The translations under genes and the position numbers were made by a program. This document shows positions 34,040 to 42,564 of a DNA stretch of 64,000 nucleotides, in pieces. The stretch is from Desulfatitalea alkaliphila (GTDB lineage Bacteria > Desulfobacterota > Desulfobacteria > Desulfobacterales > Desulfosarcinaceae): positions 1 through 64,000 of the forward strand of contig NZ_JALJRB010000004.1 in assembly GCF_022968795.1 (NCBI RefSeq), given 5' to 3'. How positions within the stretch are numbered: position 1 is the first letter of the stretch; every line of letters begins with the position of its first letter. A model generated the notes under the pieces. The model was given only the letters and a program-made list of their open reading frames with translations, was not told where the DNA came from and did no database searches.

Positions 34040-34306
34040 TCAAGGAATGGGCAGCGGTGCCGGTTCGCACAACAACTCCGGGTTGACGGCGGTCTGACCG
34101 CAGTTGCGGCACTGCCATCGCGCCGTGTGGGTTTTGGTGTGGCAGTCCTTGGGGGGCATTGTTCCCTTGACGCCGCACCAATCGCTCTTTTTCCCGAGGC
34201 CTTGCACCTTGCAGAGGTTGTTGGGGTCCAAGGCCACTGCGCCGCAATTGGCGCAGATATAGGCCGGCGTCTCTTTGGGTACCGGTATGTGTTTGGCTTG
34301 AGCCAT
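34040..34306 (-). CDS. Small zinc-ribbon protein of unknown function
   Basis: The 88-residue protein contains two CxxC pairs, CANCGAVALDPNNLC near residue 18 and CRNCGQTAVNPELLC near residue 66, each followed by a further cysteine. Between them is GKKSDWCGVKGTMPPKDCHTKTH. The two halves look like a duplicated zinc ribbon. It may bind metal, nucleic acid or a protein. The ATG at 34306 has GAAAGGAG upstream. It is transcribed on the same strand as the ParA operon, 184 bp before it, but linkage is not certain. Confidence 0.65.
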   Translation of the reverse strand: MAQAKHIPVPKETPAYICANCGAVALDPNNLCKVQGLGKKSDWCGVKGTMPPKDCHTKTHTARWQCRNCGQTAVNPELLCEPAPLPIP

Positions 34307-34493
34307 GGGCGGTCTCCTTTCGATACGATTCGCAATGTCGATAATATAACCACAATCCGACAGAGTCCAATGGTCGGCGTGAACAGATGCATGGTCGTCG
34401 TTGGGTGTTGTTCGGTGTCATCCTGGGGCACGGTATGGACGGTGCGAGAGCGACGTTGGGTTGAGCGTGATGGCGTGGCTCGGATCGAAATTA

Positions 34494-34534
34494 ACAAAAG
34501 GGGTGGCGGCGCATTGGATGGCCGACACCCCTTT
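34494..34534 (-). terminator. Intrinsic terminator after TAXI receptor 2
   Basis: On the minus strand, AAAGGGGTGTCGGC (34534-34521) pairs with GCCGCCACCCCTTT (34510-34497), with one mismatch, followed by TGTTAA. It lies just after the stop of the receptor at 34548 and ends the minus-strand catabolic block. Confidence 0.7.
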
Positions 34535-34547
34535 CGTGGAAAATTCT

Positions 34548-35756
34548 CTAATCCAGCCGGGTTGTGAAGACGGGGATTCCTTCGGTGTGCTTTTTGAAGA
34601 TGGCCAGGAATTCCGGTTCCTCGAAATGGACTTTCACCTTTTTGGCTTCGGCCTCGTCCAAGGCTGCGTTGCGGGCGGCGATCCAGCGTTCCTGCAAGGC
34701 GATGGCATCGTTGTTCCACTGGTCGTCGGCCTCCGTCCACTGACCGATCTCACGCAGGTAGCGGATGGTGCCTTCGGCCACCGGATAGGGATTGTGGTTC
34801 AAGAATTTGCGGAAATGGTCGAGGGACATCCGCTTGGCGATGGCATGCACATCCTTGTAGTCATCGAAGGATTCGTGGAGCCATTTGGCGACCCGGTACA
34901 CCATCTCCTGGTCCAAATCAGGCCTTGTGTAGTAAAGAAAGGCGGATGCGAGACCGTCCACACCAAGGGCGGACTTCACACCGAAATCCATTGTTACGGG
35001 AATGACCGTCGGGCGAAAATCCATGAACCGCTGCCATCCCGCCTTGTCATCGAGGGGCAGGGCCAGCCAGCGCAATCCGCGGGGGTGGGCCTCCATCTCG
35101 AAGGTGATGGAGCTGATGGGGGTCACGTAGGCTACATCCGCCCGCCCATCGGTAATGGAGCGGCAATTGTCCGGGTAACTGCCCGCGGGTACGAAGGTCC
35201 AGTTGGCGGCGGCCTCTTCTTTTGTCCAGCCGAGAAAGGCCGGCAACGCTTCTTGAACGGCAACCATCATGGGCGGTGACTGGGTCGAAAGGGCTACCCG
35301 GACCCCCTTCTTTTTCAGATCGTAAACGGTCTTGATATCCGAGTCGCCCCGCACCACAAAACTCCAGGGGGTGTCGTTCTGAAACCACAATATTCGGGTG
35401 GGCATGGCCCGCTGGGTCTTGTAGCCGTCCTGACCCTCCATGGACGCCGCGCCGTCGGCGATGGAGATGGAGGCCATTTCGAACTCTTTGCTGATGGCAA
35501 AGCGCATGTAGCGACGCAGCTCGCTGTCCTCGGGCACCACCCGGATGTTGACGCCCGTGTCGTTGCGCAGCAAGGGGGCCCAGCCGTTGGTGGATGCGAA
35601 GCTGGCGCTCTGGGTGGTGGGGGTGGCGATGCGAAACATCGGCGGCCATTTGAAATCGTTGCCGGCTTTTTGCTGTGCCAACGCGGTTGCACTGAAAACC
35701 AGAACCAGGATCATCAGGCAACTGATGATCGCGCCGAAAAGGACACTTTTTTTCAT
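34548..35756 (-). CDS. TAXI-family TRAP transporter substrate-binding protein (copy 2)
   Basis: The 402-residue protein has a Sec signal peptide (MKKSVLFGAIISCLMILVLVFSATALAQQ) and then a TAXI-type periplasmic receptor. It begins FRIATPTTQSASFASTNGWAPLLRN, and RVVPEDSELRRYMRFAISKEFEMASIS follows. It delivers a small organic anion to a TRAP permease. It closely resembles the receptor at 38210-39415 along its whole length, including the C-terminal AEAKKVKVHFEEPEFLAIFKKHTEGIPVF. ATG 35756 is set by the signal peptide and GGAGAG upstream. It is separated from the permease by 400 bp, so it may have its own promoter. Confidence 0.88.
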   Translation of the reverse strand: MKKSVLFGAIISCLMILVLVFSATALAQQKAGNDFKWPPMFRIATPTTQSASFASTNGWAPLLRNDTGVNIRVVPEDSELRRYMRFAISKEFEMASISIADGAASMEGQDGYKTQRAMPTRILWFQNDTPWSFVVRGDSDIKTVYDLKKKGVRVALSTQSPPMMVAVQEALPAFLGWTKEEAAANWTFVPAGSYPDNCRSITDGRADVAYVTPISSITFEMEAHPRGLRWLALPLDDKAGWQRFMDFRPTVIPVTMDFGVKSALGVDGLASAFLYYTRPDLDQEMVYRVAKWLHESFDDYKDVHAIAKRMSLDHFRKFLNHNPYPVAEGTIRYLREIGQWTEADDQWNNDAIALQERWIAARNAALDEAEAKKVKVHFEEPEFLAIFKKHTEGIPVFTTRLD

Positions 35757-36155
35757 TGTTCTCTCCTCTGGGTTGGGATGTTTCGTACGGTCGACCCAAT
35801 GGTCACGGGCGCCGGACAATGCCATGGTTGGTGCAAGAAACGGGTGATGTCGCGAAGCTTGATCAGCAACATGCACAAAATCGGTATCGAGCATGGGTTG
35901 ATGGGTCGATCTCTTTGTTTGTGTGTGCCCGTGATGGATCAATTGCAATCTATCATGAATTTTCAGGGTTCGACAATAAAAAATCCATATTCATTTATTT
36001 GGCTTTGCAAAATAGTGTTTGGTATTGTGGAACATTGCGAATTGCTGAGATGCGAGATGCCGGTGATCGCGGGGCGTTGCGGGCTGCAGGCGGAGATTTC
36101 GGCGCCGGACCGCCTGTCAAGTCGGTCCGGCGCCGTTGGAGGGCAATGGCGGGAA
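35757..36155. other. Intergenic region between TRAP permease and second receptor
   Basis: These 399 bases contain no convincing gene. A strong hairpin (36100-36135) follows the permease. The stretch 35930-36050 is AT-rich compared with the rest of the window and probably carries the promoter of the second receptor. A TTGCA-type element occurs near 35943 but not in the full TTGCA-N4-TGCAA form seen near 42540. Confidence 0.4.
36100..36135 (-). terminator. Strong hairpin after TRAP permease
   Basis: CGGCGCCGGACC at 36100-36111 pairs perfectly with GGTCCGGCGCCG at 36124-36135 across a 12-base loop. On the minus strand no T tract follows, so it may protect or attenuate the transcript rather than act as a classic intrinsic terminator. 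Confidence 0.5.
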
Positions 36156-38093
36156 TCAGGGTTCAGGCGACGGGCTGGGTTCGGTTGCCCCCGCCTTACG
36201 ATGGTACAACAGCAGCGCCACCACCAGGATGGCGGACAACACCAGCCCGACGACGGTGATGCGCGGCGTGGGAAAGCTGAGCAGGAATCCGGCGCCGACC
36301 AGGGGTAGGCGCATCCAGAAGGGCACCTTGCCGACACCCAGCAGGTACCCTTCGCTGCCGGCGCAGATCAGCATGATACCTAGAATGCAGGAAGGCAGCA
36401 CATAGGTCAGAAGCCACAAATTCCCTTGCAGCACCAGGGCCGGTTGAAAGATGAAGAAGAAGGGCACGAAATAGATGACGATGCCCAGCCGCATGGCGGT
36501 CATGGCGGTTTTCATCGGTGCCGCACCGGCGATGGCCGCGCCCAGAAATGCGGCCGCGGCGACCGGCGGCGTGATACCGGCCAGCATGGCGTAGTAGACG
36601 ATGAACAGATGCACGGCGATGGGGTTCAGATCACCGATGGCGATGATCGCCGGGGCCAGGGTGACGGCCAGGAAGATGTAGGCCACGATCATCAGACCGG
36701 CCATACCCATGATATAGCAGGCGATGATACCCAGCAGCAGGATCAGGAACATGTTGCCGCCGCCCAAGGCCAGCAGACCGGAAGTCATGGAGCCGGTGAC
36801 TCCGGTGATGGTCAGGGCGCTGACCACGAAGGCCACGGGCAGGATGAGGGCTGCTGTCTGGGTGATCAGCTCGCCGATGCGACGGATGGTGGCGAACAGT
36901 TTGGCCGGCGTCATCCAGGTGTTGCGGTTCAGAAAGGAGAGCCCGATCATCAACAGGGAGGCGTACCACGGCGCCAGGTACTCCCAGCGCATCACCAGCA
37001 GGCCCCAGATCAGGAAGATCAGCACGGTCAAAAAGGGCCAGCCCTTGCGAAGCACGGACCACATGGAAGGGATCTCTTCCTTGGGCAGTCCTTGCAAATC
37101 GGTTTTGGCGGCATAGGCATCCACTTGCAGCAGCAGGCCCAGGTAGAACAAGAAGGAGGGGATGATGGCGGAGACCATGATGACCCGGTATTCCACGCCC
37201 ACGGTGACGGCCATCACGAAGGCGATGGCGCCCATGACCGGCGGCATCAGGGTGCCTCCGGTGGAAGCGCACGACTCGATGGCGCCCGCATAGTGGGGCG
37301 GGAAACCGGTTTTTTTCATGGTGCGGATGGTGATCGACCCGGTGCCGACGATGTTTGAAAAGACACTGCCGCTCAAGCTGCCGAAGAAACCGCTGGCCAC
37401 CACGGAGACCTTGGCCGGGCCGCCGCGGAATTTACCGAAAATGGAGTTGGCCAGGTCGATGAAGAAATCGCCCGCCCCCGTGGCCAACAATACACCGGCG
37501 AAGACCAGAAAGCCGAGAATGATTTCGGCCACAATCTTGGTGGTGATTCCCATCATGCCCTCGGAGCGGAAGATGTGGGACTCCATGGTGCTGTCGAAGG
37601 TGTAGTTGATGCCTCGGAGCAGACCCGGAAAGGAGTCCGCCGCCAAGGGGTACATGCCCAGCAGCAGCACCACCAGGAAGAAGGGGATGCCGCCGGCGCG
37701 GCGCGCCGTCTCCATCATCAGCACCCAGATGACAATGCCCAGGGGGATGTTGCTCCATCCCATCAGGATCATGTCGCGGCTGTTGAGGAAAAAATAGAAA
37801 CAGATGCCCAGGGAAACCGCCGCCAACAAAAGATCATACCAGGGCGGCGGACCGGATCGTTTGCGCGCCGGCAGGTAAATGAAAGTAGCCGCGGAGAAGA
37901 TGCCGATGAACAGCCAATAGTACTCCGCCTCCAGAAACACCTTGCCGCGGAAGGTGAATCCGAAGATGTGGTAGACGGCCAGCAATATTCCCGCGATCGA
38001 AAGGATGGAAAAGAGGATGCTTTGCCAGCTGCCCAAGGCGCCGAGGCGCGCCACTTGGGAGGTTACTTTTTCAACGCCCTTGTTTTGATCCAT
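36156..38093 (-). CDS. TRAP transporter permease, fused small and large subunits (TAXI type)
   Basis: The 645-residue polytopic protein joins a short N-terminal membrane unit (about four to five segments, residues 25-180) with the large TRAP permease unit. The family motif region FASGVLLATGAGDFFID-like (VFAGVLLATGAGDFFIDL) and GGPAKVSVVASGFFGSLSGSVFSNIVGTGSITI are typical of TAXI TRAP DctM-type subunits. ASTGGTLMPPVMGAIAFVMA is another signature. These transporters use an ion gradient and a periplasmic receptor to import organic anions. Two receptor genes flank it, one on each side. The first two-thirds of the reading frame has no break. The start is ATG at 38093. Confidence 0.93.
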   Translation of the reverse strand: MDQNKGVEKVTSQVARLGALGSWQSILFSILSIAGILLAVYHIFGFTFRGKVFLEAEYYWLFIGIFSAATFIYLPARKRSGPPPWYDLLLAAVSLGICFYFFLNSRDMILMGWSNIPLGIVIWVLMMETARRAGGIPFFLVVLLLGMYPLAADSFPGLLRGINYTFDSTMESHIFRSEGMMGITTKIVAEIILGFLVFAGVLLATGAGDFFIDLANSIFGKFRGGPAKVSVVASGFFGSLSGSVFSNIVGTGSITIRTMKKTGFPPHYAGAIESCASTGGTLMPPVMGAIAFVMAVTVGVEYRVIMVSAIIPSFLFYLGLLLQVDAYAAKTDLQGLPKEEIPSMWSVLRKGWPFLTVLIFLIWGLLVMRWEYLAPWYASLLMIGLSFLNRNTWMTPAKLFATIRRIGELITQTAALILPVAFVVSALTITGVTGSMTSGLLALGGGNMFLILLLGIIACYIMGMAGLMIVAYIFLAVTLAPAIIAIGDLNPIAVHLFIVYYAMLAGITPPVAAAAFLGAAIAGAAPMKTAMTAMRLGIVIYFVPFFFIFQPALVLQGNLWLLTYVLPSCILGIMLICAGSEGYLLGVGKVPFWMRLPLVGAGFLLSFPTPRITVVGLVLSAILVVALLLYHRKAGATEPSPSPEP

Positions 38094-38164
38094 TTGTCCT
38101 CCAATTGTTCGAACTTCCCATTACCGATGGGCGGACGCCAAGGCGACGTTACACGGATGGTTTA

Positions 38165-38197
38165 TAAAAAAAGGGCGGCCCCTTGGCGGACCGCCCC
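38165..38197 (-). terminator. Intrinsic terminator between TAXI receptor 1 and the permease
   Basis: On the minus strand GGGCGGTCCGCC, loop, GGGGCCGCCC is followed by seven T. It lies 13 bases after the stop of the receptor at 38210 and before the permease start. It may lower permease expression relative to the receptor, which is common for transporters that need excess binding protein. Confidence 0.75.
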
Positions 38198-38209
38198 CAT
38201 TGATACGGG

Positions 38210-39415
38210 CTATTGAAGACGGGTCTTGAACACAGGGATGCCTTCGATGTGTTTGTTGAAAATATCGAGATACTCCTGGTTTTCGAAATGGATGCGCACT
38301 TTCTTGGCCTCGGCCTCGTCGATGGCCGCGTTGCGGGCCGCCACCCAACGATCCATCAGGGCGATGGCCTCGTTGTTCCACTGGTCGTCCGCTTCGGTCC
38401 ACTGCCCGATTTCCCTCAGGTAGCGGATGGTGCCTTCGGCAACGGGCAACGGCGAGGTGTCGAGAAACTTCCTGAAATGAGACAGGCTCATGCGCTTGGC
38501 GGTGGCATGCACATCCTTGTAAGTGTCGAAGGATTGATCGAACCATTTGGCCATGCGGTAGATCATTTCCTGGTCGACGTCCGGACGGGTGTAATAGAGA
38601 AAGGCGGATCCGATGGCATCCGTGCCGATGGATGACTTGGCGCCGAAATCGATGGTGATCGGCACGGCCATGGGCCGGATCTCCAGGAAGCGGGCCCAAC
38701 CTTCCGTGTCTTCCAGGGGCAGGGCGATCCAGCGCAACCCCTTGGGGTGTGCCTCCATTTCGAAGCTGATCGAAGAGATGGGAGTGAGGTAGGCGATATC
38801 GGCCCGTCCGTCGGGGATGGTGCGGCAGTTGTCCGGATAGCTGCCCGTGGGTACGAAGGTCCAGTTGGCGGCGGCTTCTTCTTTTGTCCAGCCGAGAAAG
38901 GCCGGCAGCGCTTCCTGCACCCCGATGGTCATGGGCGGCGATTGCGAGGCGACGGCCACCCGGACGCCCTTTTTCTTCAGATCGTAGACGGTTTGCAGTT
39001 CGGAATCGCCCCGCACGGCGTAGGACCACGGGGTGTCGTTCTGAAACCAGGTGATGCGGGTGGCTTGCGCCCGTTGGGTCTTGTAGCCGTCGTGGCCTTC
39101 GGTGGAAGCGGCCCCTTCGGCGCTGGAAATGGAGGCCAGCTCGAACTCCTTGGACAGGACGAAGCGCATGTAGCGGCGCAATTCGCTGTCTTCGGGCACA
39201 ACGCGCACATTGACGCCCACGTCATTGCGCAGCAAGGGGGCCCAGCCGTTGGTGGCGGCGAAGCTGGCGCTCTGGGTGGTGGGGGTGGCGATGCGCAACA
39301 TGGGCGGCCATTTGAAATCGTCCTTGCCTTGTTGAGCGAAAACAGGGGAGCTGAAAAGCATGAACAGCACTGCGAGACAAGCGATTACCAATCCTACTGA
39401 ACGACCGTTTTTCAT
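38210..39415 (-). CDS. TAXI-family TRAP transporter substrate-binding protein (copy 1)
   Basis: The 401-residue periplasmic receptor has a signal peptide (MKNGRSVGLVIACLAVLFML then SSPVFAQQ) and the TAXI fold. It begins LRIATPTTQSASFAATNGWA and closely matches the second receptor at 34548. Differences cluster in the ligand-binding half (for example STEGHDGYKTQRAQATRITW against SMEGQDGYKTQRAMPTRILW), so the two may differ in ligand. It lies 23 bp after the flavoprotein gene, in the same transcription unit. A terminator follows before the permease. Confidence 0.88.
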   Translation of the reverse strand: MKNGRSVGLVIACLAVLFMLFSSPVFAQQGKDDFKWPPMLRIATPTTQSASFAATNGWAPLLRNDVGVNVRVVPEDSELRRYMRFVLSKEFELASISSAEGAASTEGHDGYKTQRAQATRITWFQNDTPWSYAVRGDSELQTVYDLKKKGVRVAVASQSPPMTIGVQEALPAFLGWTKEEAAANWTFVPTGSYPDNCRTIPDGRADIAYLTPISSISFEMEAHPKGLRWIALPLEDTEGWARFLEIRPMAVPITIDFGAKSSIGTDAIGSAFLYYTRPDVDQEMIYRMAKWFDQSFDTYKDVHATAKRMSLSHFRKFLDTSPLPVAEGTIRYLREIGQWTEADDQWNNEAIALMDRWVAARNAAIDEAEAKKVRIHFENQEYLDIFNKHIEGIPVFKTRLQ

Positions 39416-39438
39416 TCCTTGCTCCTTGAACTATGTGT

Positions 39439-40560
39439 TTAATAATTCCCGTCAACCAGATGACGGGGCATCGACGTAACGATTCGCACGGCATCGTCCA
39501 TGATGCCGTCGACCAGGGTCTTCACCTTTGGCAGATCCTCCACCCGCTGGGCGCACTCGCCGCCGGCCATCATGGCATTTTCGCGGTCACCGGTGCAGAC
39601 CGCCCGGATGGCGTCCCGCTCATACTGAATCAGGTCGGGCGGAACGGTGGTGAAATCGTCGGGCACACCGGAGAAGACGCCGGGGGATTTGGTCAGGGTG
39701 TTTTGCAGATGTTGGACGCTGGAGGGGGTTTTGAGCCAACGGGCCGGCCCCACGATGCCACGGGCCACCAGGGTGCCGCGATCTTCGGTTTTGACCACCT
39801 GTTCCTTCCAGAGCGGATGGAAATCACTCTCTTGGGTGGCCAGAAAACGGGTGCCCATCTGGGCGCCGGCGGCACCCATGGCCAGGGCGGCCGCCAGGGT
39901 TTTGCCGTCACAAAAACCGCCGGCGCCGACCACCGGCAGATCGGGGTCGCCGACGGCATCCACCACGGCGGGCAGCAGCACCATGGAGTGCACCGGCTCC
40001 CAGGCGATATGAAATCCGCCCTCATGGCCGGAGGCCACGATGCAATCGACGCCGGCTTTTTTACAGCGCAGGGCGCCCTTGACCGAGGGCACCACGTGCA
40101 GCCAGGTGAACCCGGCGTTCTTGATTTTCTCGCGCCACGGCACGGGATCGCCGGCCGAGGTGAAGATCACTTTGAAGTGGTTCTTCATATCCGGATTCTC
40201 TTCCCGCACCCGGATGGCGGTGTCAATCAAAATCTTGGACTTGTCCACCAGCTCGGCGGAGACCATGACATTGATGCCGAAGACGCCGCCTTGATCCTTT
40301 GTCAGGCGGTAGGTTCGCTTGAGCACCTTTTCCAGGACGGTGGCCATGTCGTCGTCCATGTCGGCTTCGCCGCTGTCCACAAAGGCCTTGTAGATCCAGG
40401 GCTGGTCGGTTTTACTGAAAATGCCGCTGGTGGACAACAACCCCAGTACTCCCGCGTTGGCGGCCGCCACACACAAATTGTTGTTGCTGAAAGGGCCCAT
40501 GCCGGCCTGGATGATGGGGTGCCGGATGCCTAGCAGTTCAGTCAGTCGGGTTTTAAGCAT
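39439..40560 (-). CDS. Nitronate monooxygenase / enoyl-ACP-reductase-II-like FMN protein
   Basis: The 373-residue TIM-barrel flavoprotein belongs to the 2-nitropropane dioxygenase-like family. It starts TRLTELLGIRHPIIQAGMGPFS, and has CIVASGHEGGFHI (the His conserved in the family), LLPAVVDAV, PVVGAGGFCDGKTLAAALAMGAAGAQMGTRFLA, which binds FMN phosphate. Family members include nitronate monooxygenases, FabK and dehydrogenases of acyl-CoA compounds. In an anaerobe a monooxygenase role is doubtful; a flavin-dependent reduction next to an acyl-CoA dehydratase is more likely, but this is inference. ATG 40560 has AAGGAG eight bases upstream. It follows the dehydratase gene by 157 bp. Confidence 0.8.
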   Translation of the reverse strand: MLKTRLTELLGIRHPIIQAGMGPFSNNNLCVAAANAGVLGLLSTSGIFSKTDQPWIYKAFVDSGEADMDDDMATVLEKVLKRTYRLTKDQGGVFGINVMVSAELVDKSKILIDTAIRVREENPDMKNHFKVIFTSAGDPVPWREKIKNAGFTWLHVVPSVKGALRCKKAGVDCIVASGHEGGFHIAWEPVHSMVLLPAVVDAVGDPDLPVVGAGGFCDGKTLAAALAMGAAGAQMGTRFLATQESDFHPLWKEQVVKTEDRGTLVARGIVGPARWLKTPSSVQHLQNTLTKSPGVFSGVPDDFTTVPPDLIQYERDAIRAVCTGDRENAMMAGGECAQRVEDLPKVKTLVDGIMDDAVRIVTSMPRHLVDGNY

Positions 40561-40642
40561 GGATGCTTCTCCTTCATTGGGTCCGGGGCGCCCCGACGCA
40601 AGCGCGACCACCGGCCATTTGTGTCTCTTTGCGGTGTAGATG

Positions 40643-40690
40643 GGGCCGCTCTCCCTGCGTGGAGGATGCACCTCGCGGGAAGAGCGGCCC
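40643..40690 (-). promoter_or_regulatory. Hairpin between dehydratase and flavoprotein genes
   Basis: GGGCCGCTCT at 40643-40652 pairs perfectly with AGAGCGGCCC at 40681-40690, with partial inner pairing CCCTGCG/CGCGGG. No T tract follows on the minus strand. It may be a processing or stabilising structure inside the transcript, or a weak attenuator. Confidence 0.45.
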
Positions 40691-40717
40691 TTGGTTTTGT
40701 GCAAAGAGAGTTATGGG

Positions 40718-42214
40718 TTAGTCTTTCTTTTTGGCCAACACCTCACGATCGCCGTCGCTCATGCCGGCGATATGGCGGACCAGCTTTTTGCGGGACTCGA
40801 TGTCATATTGGGTGGTGATGGCGATCTGTTCCATGACCGGGGAACCGCCGCCATGGAAGCCGCCCACGTTGTGAATGCCGCCCTTGGCGGAACAGAGGGC
40901 ATCACCCAGGTAGCGCCAGAATTGGGCCTGGTCTTCCACCGGCATGTTCGGGTTGCGCTGGGTGTACTTGAGCAGCAGGTCCTTGGTTTCCGGGTTCATG
41001 AAGTCTTTTTCGTGGGGGAAAGTGGCAACGACGCCACCGGCGATGTCGCACAGAATTTCGGCTTCGCGGAAGACCGATTCGCCCGTCAGGCAGCGGCCCA
41101 CGTTGCAGTAAATGGAGTGGGGGATGTAGGAACCGGGGCCGTAGGGCACCAGGCCCTTGCCCGGCATGAAGACTTTCGGGCTGCCCAGGTCGGAGGCGGT
41201 GTACCCCGCCGCATAACCCAACTCGGTGATCATGATCAGTTCGGACAATTTTTCGCGGATATGGGAGGCCTTGTGCACATTGTTGACCTCGGCGGCCAGG
41301 GCCGCGGCGCCCAAAACGATATCGCCGATGGCCGGCTTGCACCCGGAGTAGGAGTGGCGATGGAAGAGGGCGAAGAGCAGGGCGTTGATGCCGCCGTGCT
41401 GGTGTTCGCCGGCCAGAAAGACCCGTTCCCAGGGAATGAAGCAGTTTTCGAAAATCATGTAGGAGTCTGTGGAGCCGGGCATGAAACCCCGTTTGAAGTG
41501 CTCGCGGGGCCGGAAGTTGTGGATGGTGGCCACCTGGGTCAAGCCGTCCCAGTCGCCGGGCACCGCGAAGGCCACGGCGTAATCTTTGTCCTCGGGCCGC
41601 AGGGCGCGGGTGGGCACCACCATCACCTCATCGGCCACCGAGGCCTCGGAAATGTGCAGCTTGCACCCTTCCACCACGATGCCGTCCTTGAGGCGCTCCT
41701 TGATATAAACATAAGCGCCCGGATTGGGTTGGTCGGCGGGGCGCAGCATGCGGTCGCCCTTGACGTCGGTCTGGGCGCAGCAGCCCACCAGGTCCTCGGT
41801 CTGAAAACGGGTGAGCCATTTCTTGAAATTCTCATGATATTCGGTGGCACCGTTGTTCATCTTGTCCGCCTCGTAGGAGACGTTGTAGATGGCGTTGACG
41901 GCGTCGATGCCCATGCAGCGTTGAATGCAGCCGCCCACCTTCTGGCACAGCATGCGGGTCATGTCCTGTTTCTTGTGCAAATCGTCGGTGTTTTGATGGA
42001 TATGGGTGAAGCGGTTGATGCGTTCGCCGGTCAGGTGGGAAATTGCGGTCATCAACTCCTGGTTTTCCGGTTTGGCGGCCTCATCGAAGGTGGTGCCCAT
42101 AACATTGAGGCAGTTCATTTGCATTTCATCGGTGCGATCGATAAGTTCACCGTTGAAATAGATGTTGCGTTTCATTTTGGATAGACCCTGGATGTACTCT
42201 TCTTTGGTCCGCAT
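40718..42214 (-). CDS. abfD: 4-hydroxybutyryl-CoA dehydratase / vinylacetyl-CoA isomerase
   Basis: The 498-residue protein matches the 4-hydroxybutyryl-CoA dehydratase family, an FAD plus [4Fe-4S] radical enzyme that makes crotonyl-CoA. All four cluster ligands can be placed: Cys96 and Cys100 in GGCIQRCMG, His285 and Cys292 in FHRHSYSGCKPAIGD, with the adjacent Lys293. FAD-fold signatures of acyl-CoA dehydrogenase type follow (MPGKGLVPYGPGSYIPHSIY, GGVVATFPHEKDF). ATG 42214 has AAGGAG eight bases upstream. It is the first gene of the minus-strand block and is preceded by a candidate sigma-54 promoter. Related flavin hydroxylases such as HpaB lack the Fe-S ligands, so the assignment is firm; the growth substrate is not known. 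Confidence 0.93.
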   Translation of the reverse strand: MRTKEEYIQGLSKMKRNIYFNGELIDRTDEMQMNCLNVMGTTFDEAAKPENQELMTAISHLTGERINRFTHIHQNTDDLHKKQDMTRMLCQKVGGCIQRCMGIDAVNAIYNVSYEADKMNNGATEYHENFKKWLTRFQTEDLVGCCAQTDVKGDRMLRPADQPNPGAYVYIKERLKDGIVVEGCKLHISEASVADEVMVVPTRALRPEDKDYAVAFAVPGDWDGLTQVATIHNFRPREHFKRGFMPGSTDSYMIFENCFIPWERVFLAGEHQHGGINALLFALFHRHSYSGCKPAIGDIVLGAAALAAEVNNVHKASHIREKLSELIMITELGYAAGYTASDLGSPKVFMPGKGLVPYGPGSYIPHSIYCNVGRCLTGESVFREAEILCDIAGGVVATFPHEKDFMNPETKDLLLKYTQRNPNMPVEDQAQFWRYLGDALCSAKGGIHNVGGFHGGGSPVMEQIAITTQYDIESRKKLVRHIAGMSDGDREVLAKKKD

Positions 42215-42274
42215 TGCTGAAGCTCCTTGAATTATAAGGGTTTTTTGGTATCGGGCCGACCGTCGCCCGGCAAA

Positions 42275-42291
42275 GGGCGATGCGGTTGCCA
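42275..42291 (-). promoter_or_regulatory. Candidate sigma-54 (-24/-12) promoter of the abfD block
   Basis: On the minus strand TGGCAACCGCATCGCC matches TGGCAC-N5-TTGC, with GG and GC at the invariant spacing. It ends about 60 bases upstream of the abfD start codon. A sigma-54 activator gene and three TTGCA-N4-TGCAA palindromes lie upstream, which supports it. Confidence 0.55.
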
Positions 42292-42473
42292 TGGCTGACA
42301 ATATTCGACGAAGTCTCGAATGGCTCGGGATCGTTCTGCTGTGTTCCGTTCTCGGCTTGCCAGATGCATGCCATCGGCTGTGGCCAGAAGAGGCAAATCC
42401 ATAACCTGTTCTATTGAAAGAACAAATAGAACGAATGGTTCATGGAGTGAATGAAATTAAGGCGCGCTGGGAT

Positions 42474-42487
42474 TTGCAATGTTGCAA
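42474..42487. promoter_or_regulatory. Candidate activator binding site (TTGCA-N4-TGCAA), promoter-proximal copy
   Basis: TTGCAATGTTGCAA is a 5-4-5 palindrome. It lies about 185 bases upstream of the candidate sigma-54 promoter, a typical enhancer distance. Two more copies lie at 42534-42564. Confidence 0.55.
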
Positions 42488-42533
42488 TACCTGAATTGGA
42501 ATCAGTTAATTGATGACCGAAATTCAGGGGTAT

Positions 42534-42564
42534 TTGCATTATTGCAATATTTGCAATAATGCAA
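42534..42564. promoter_or_regulatory. Pair of TTGCA-N4-TGCAA sites forming a perfect 14-3-14 palindrome
   Basis: TTGCATTATTGCAA, three bases, then TTGCAATAATGCAA: each half is a TTGCA-N4-TGCAA site, and the whole is one perfect inverted repeat. It abuts the stop codon of the sigma-54 activator gene. Together with the copy at 42474 it looks like an upstream activating sequence for abfD. A terminator role is less likely since no T tract follows. Confidence 0.6.

Noticed and set aside
40640-42184. 514-codon plus-strand ORF opposite abfD
   Set aside because: Antisense to a dehydratase whose Fe-S ligands are all in place.
42534-42564. Intrinsic terminator of the sigma-54 activator gene
   Set aside because: The palindrome follows the stop directly, but it is AT-rich, has only a 3-base loop and lacks a T tract; repeated TTGCA-N4-TGCAA sites fit protein binding better.
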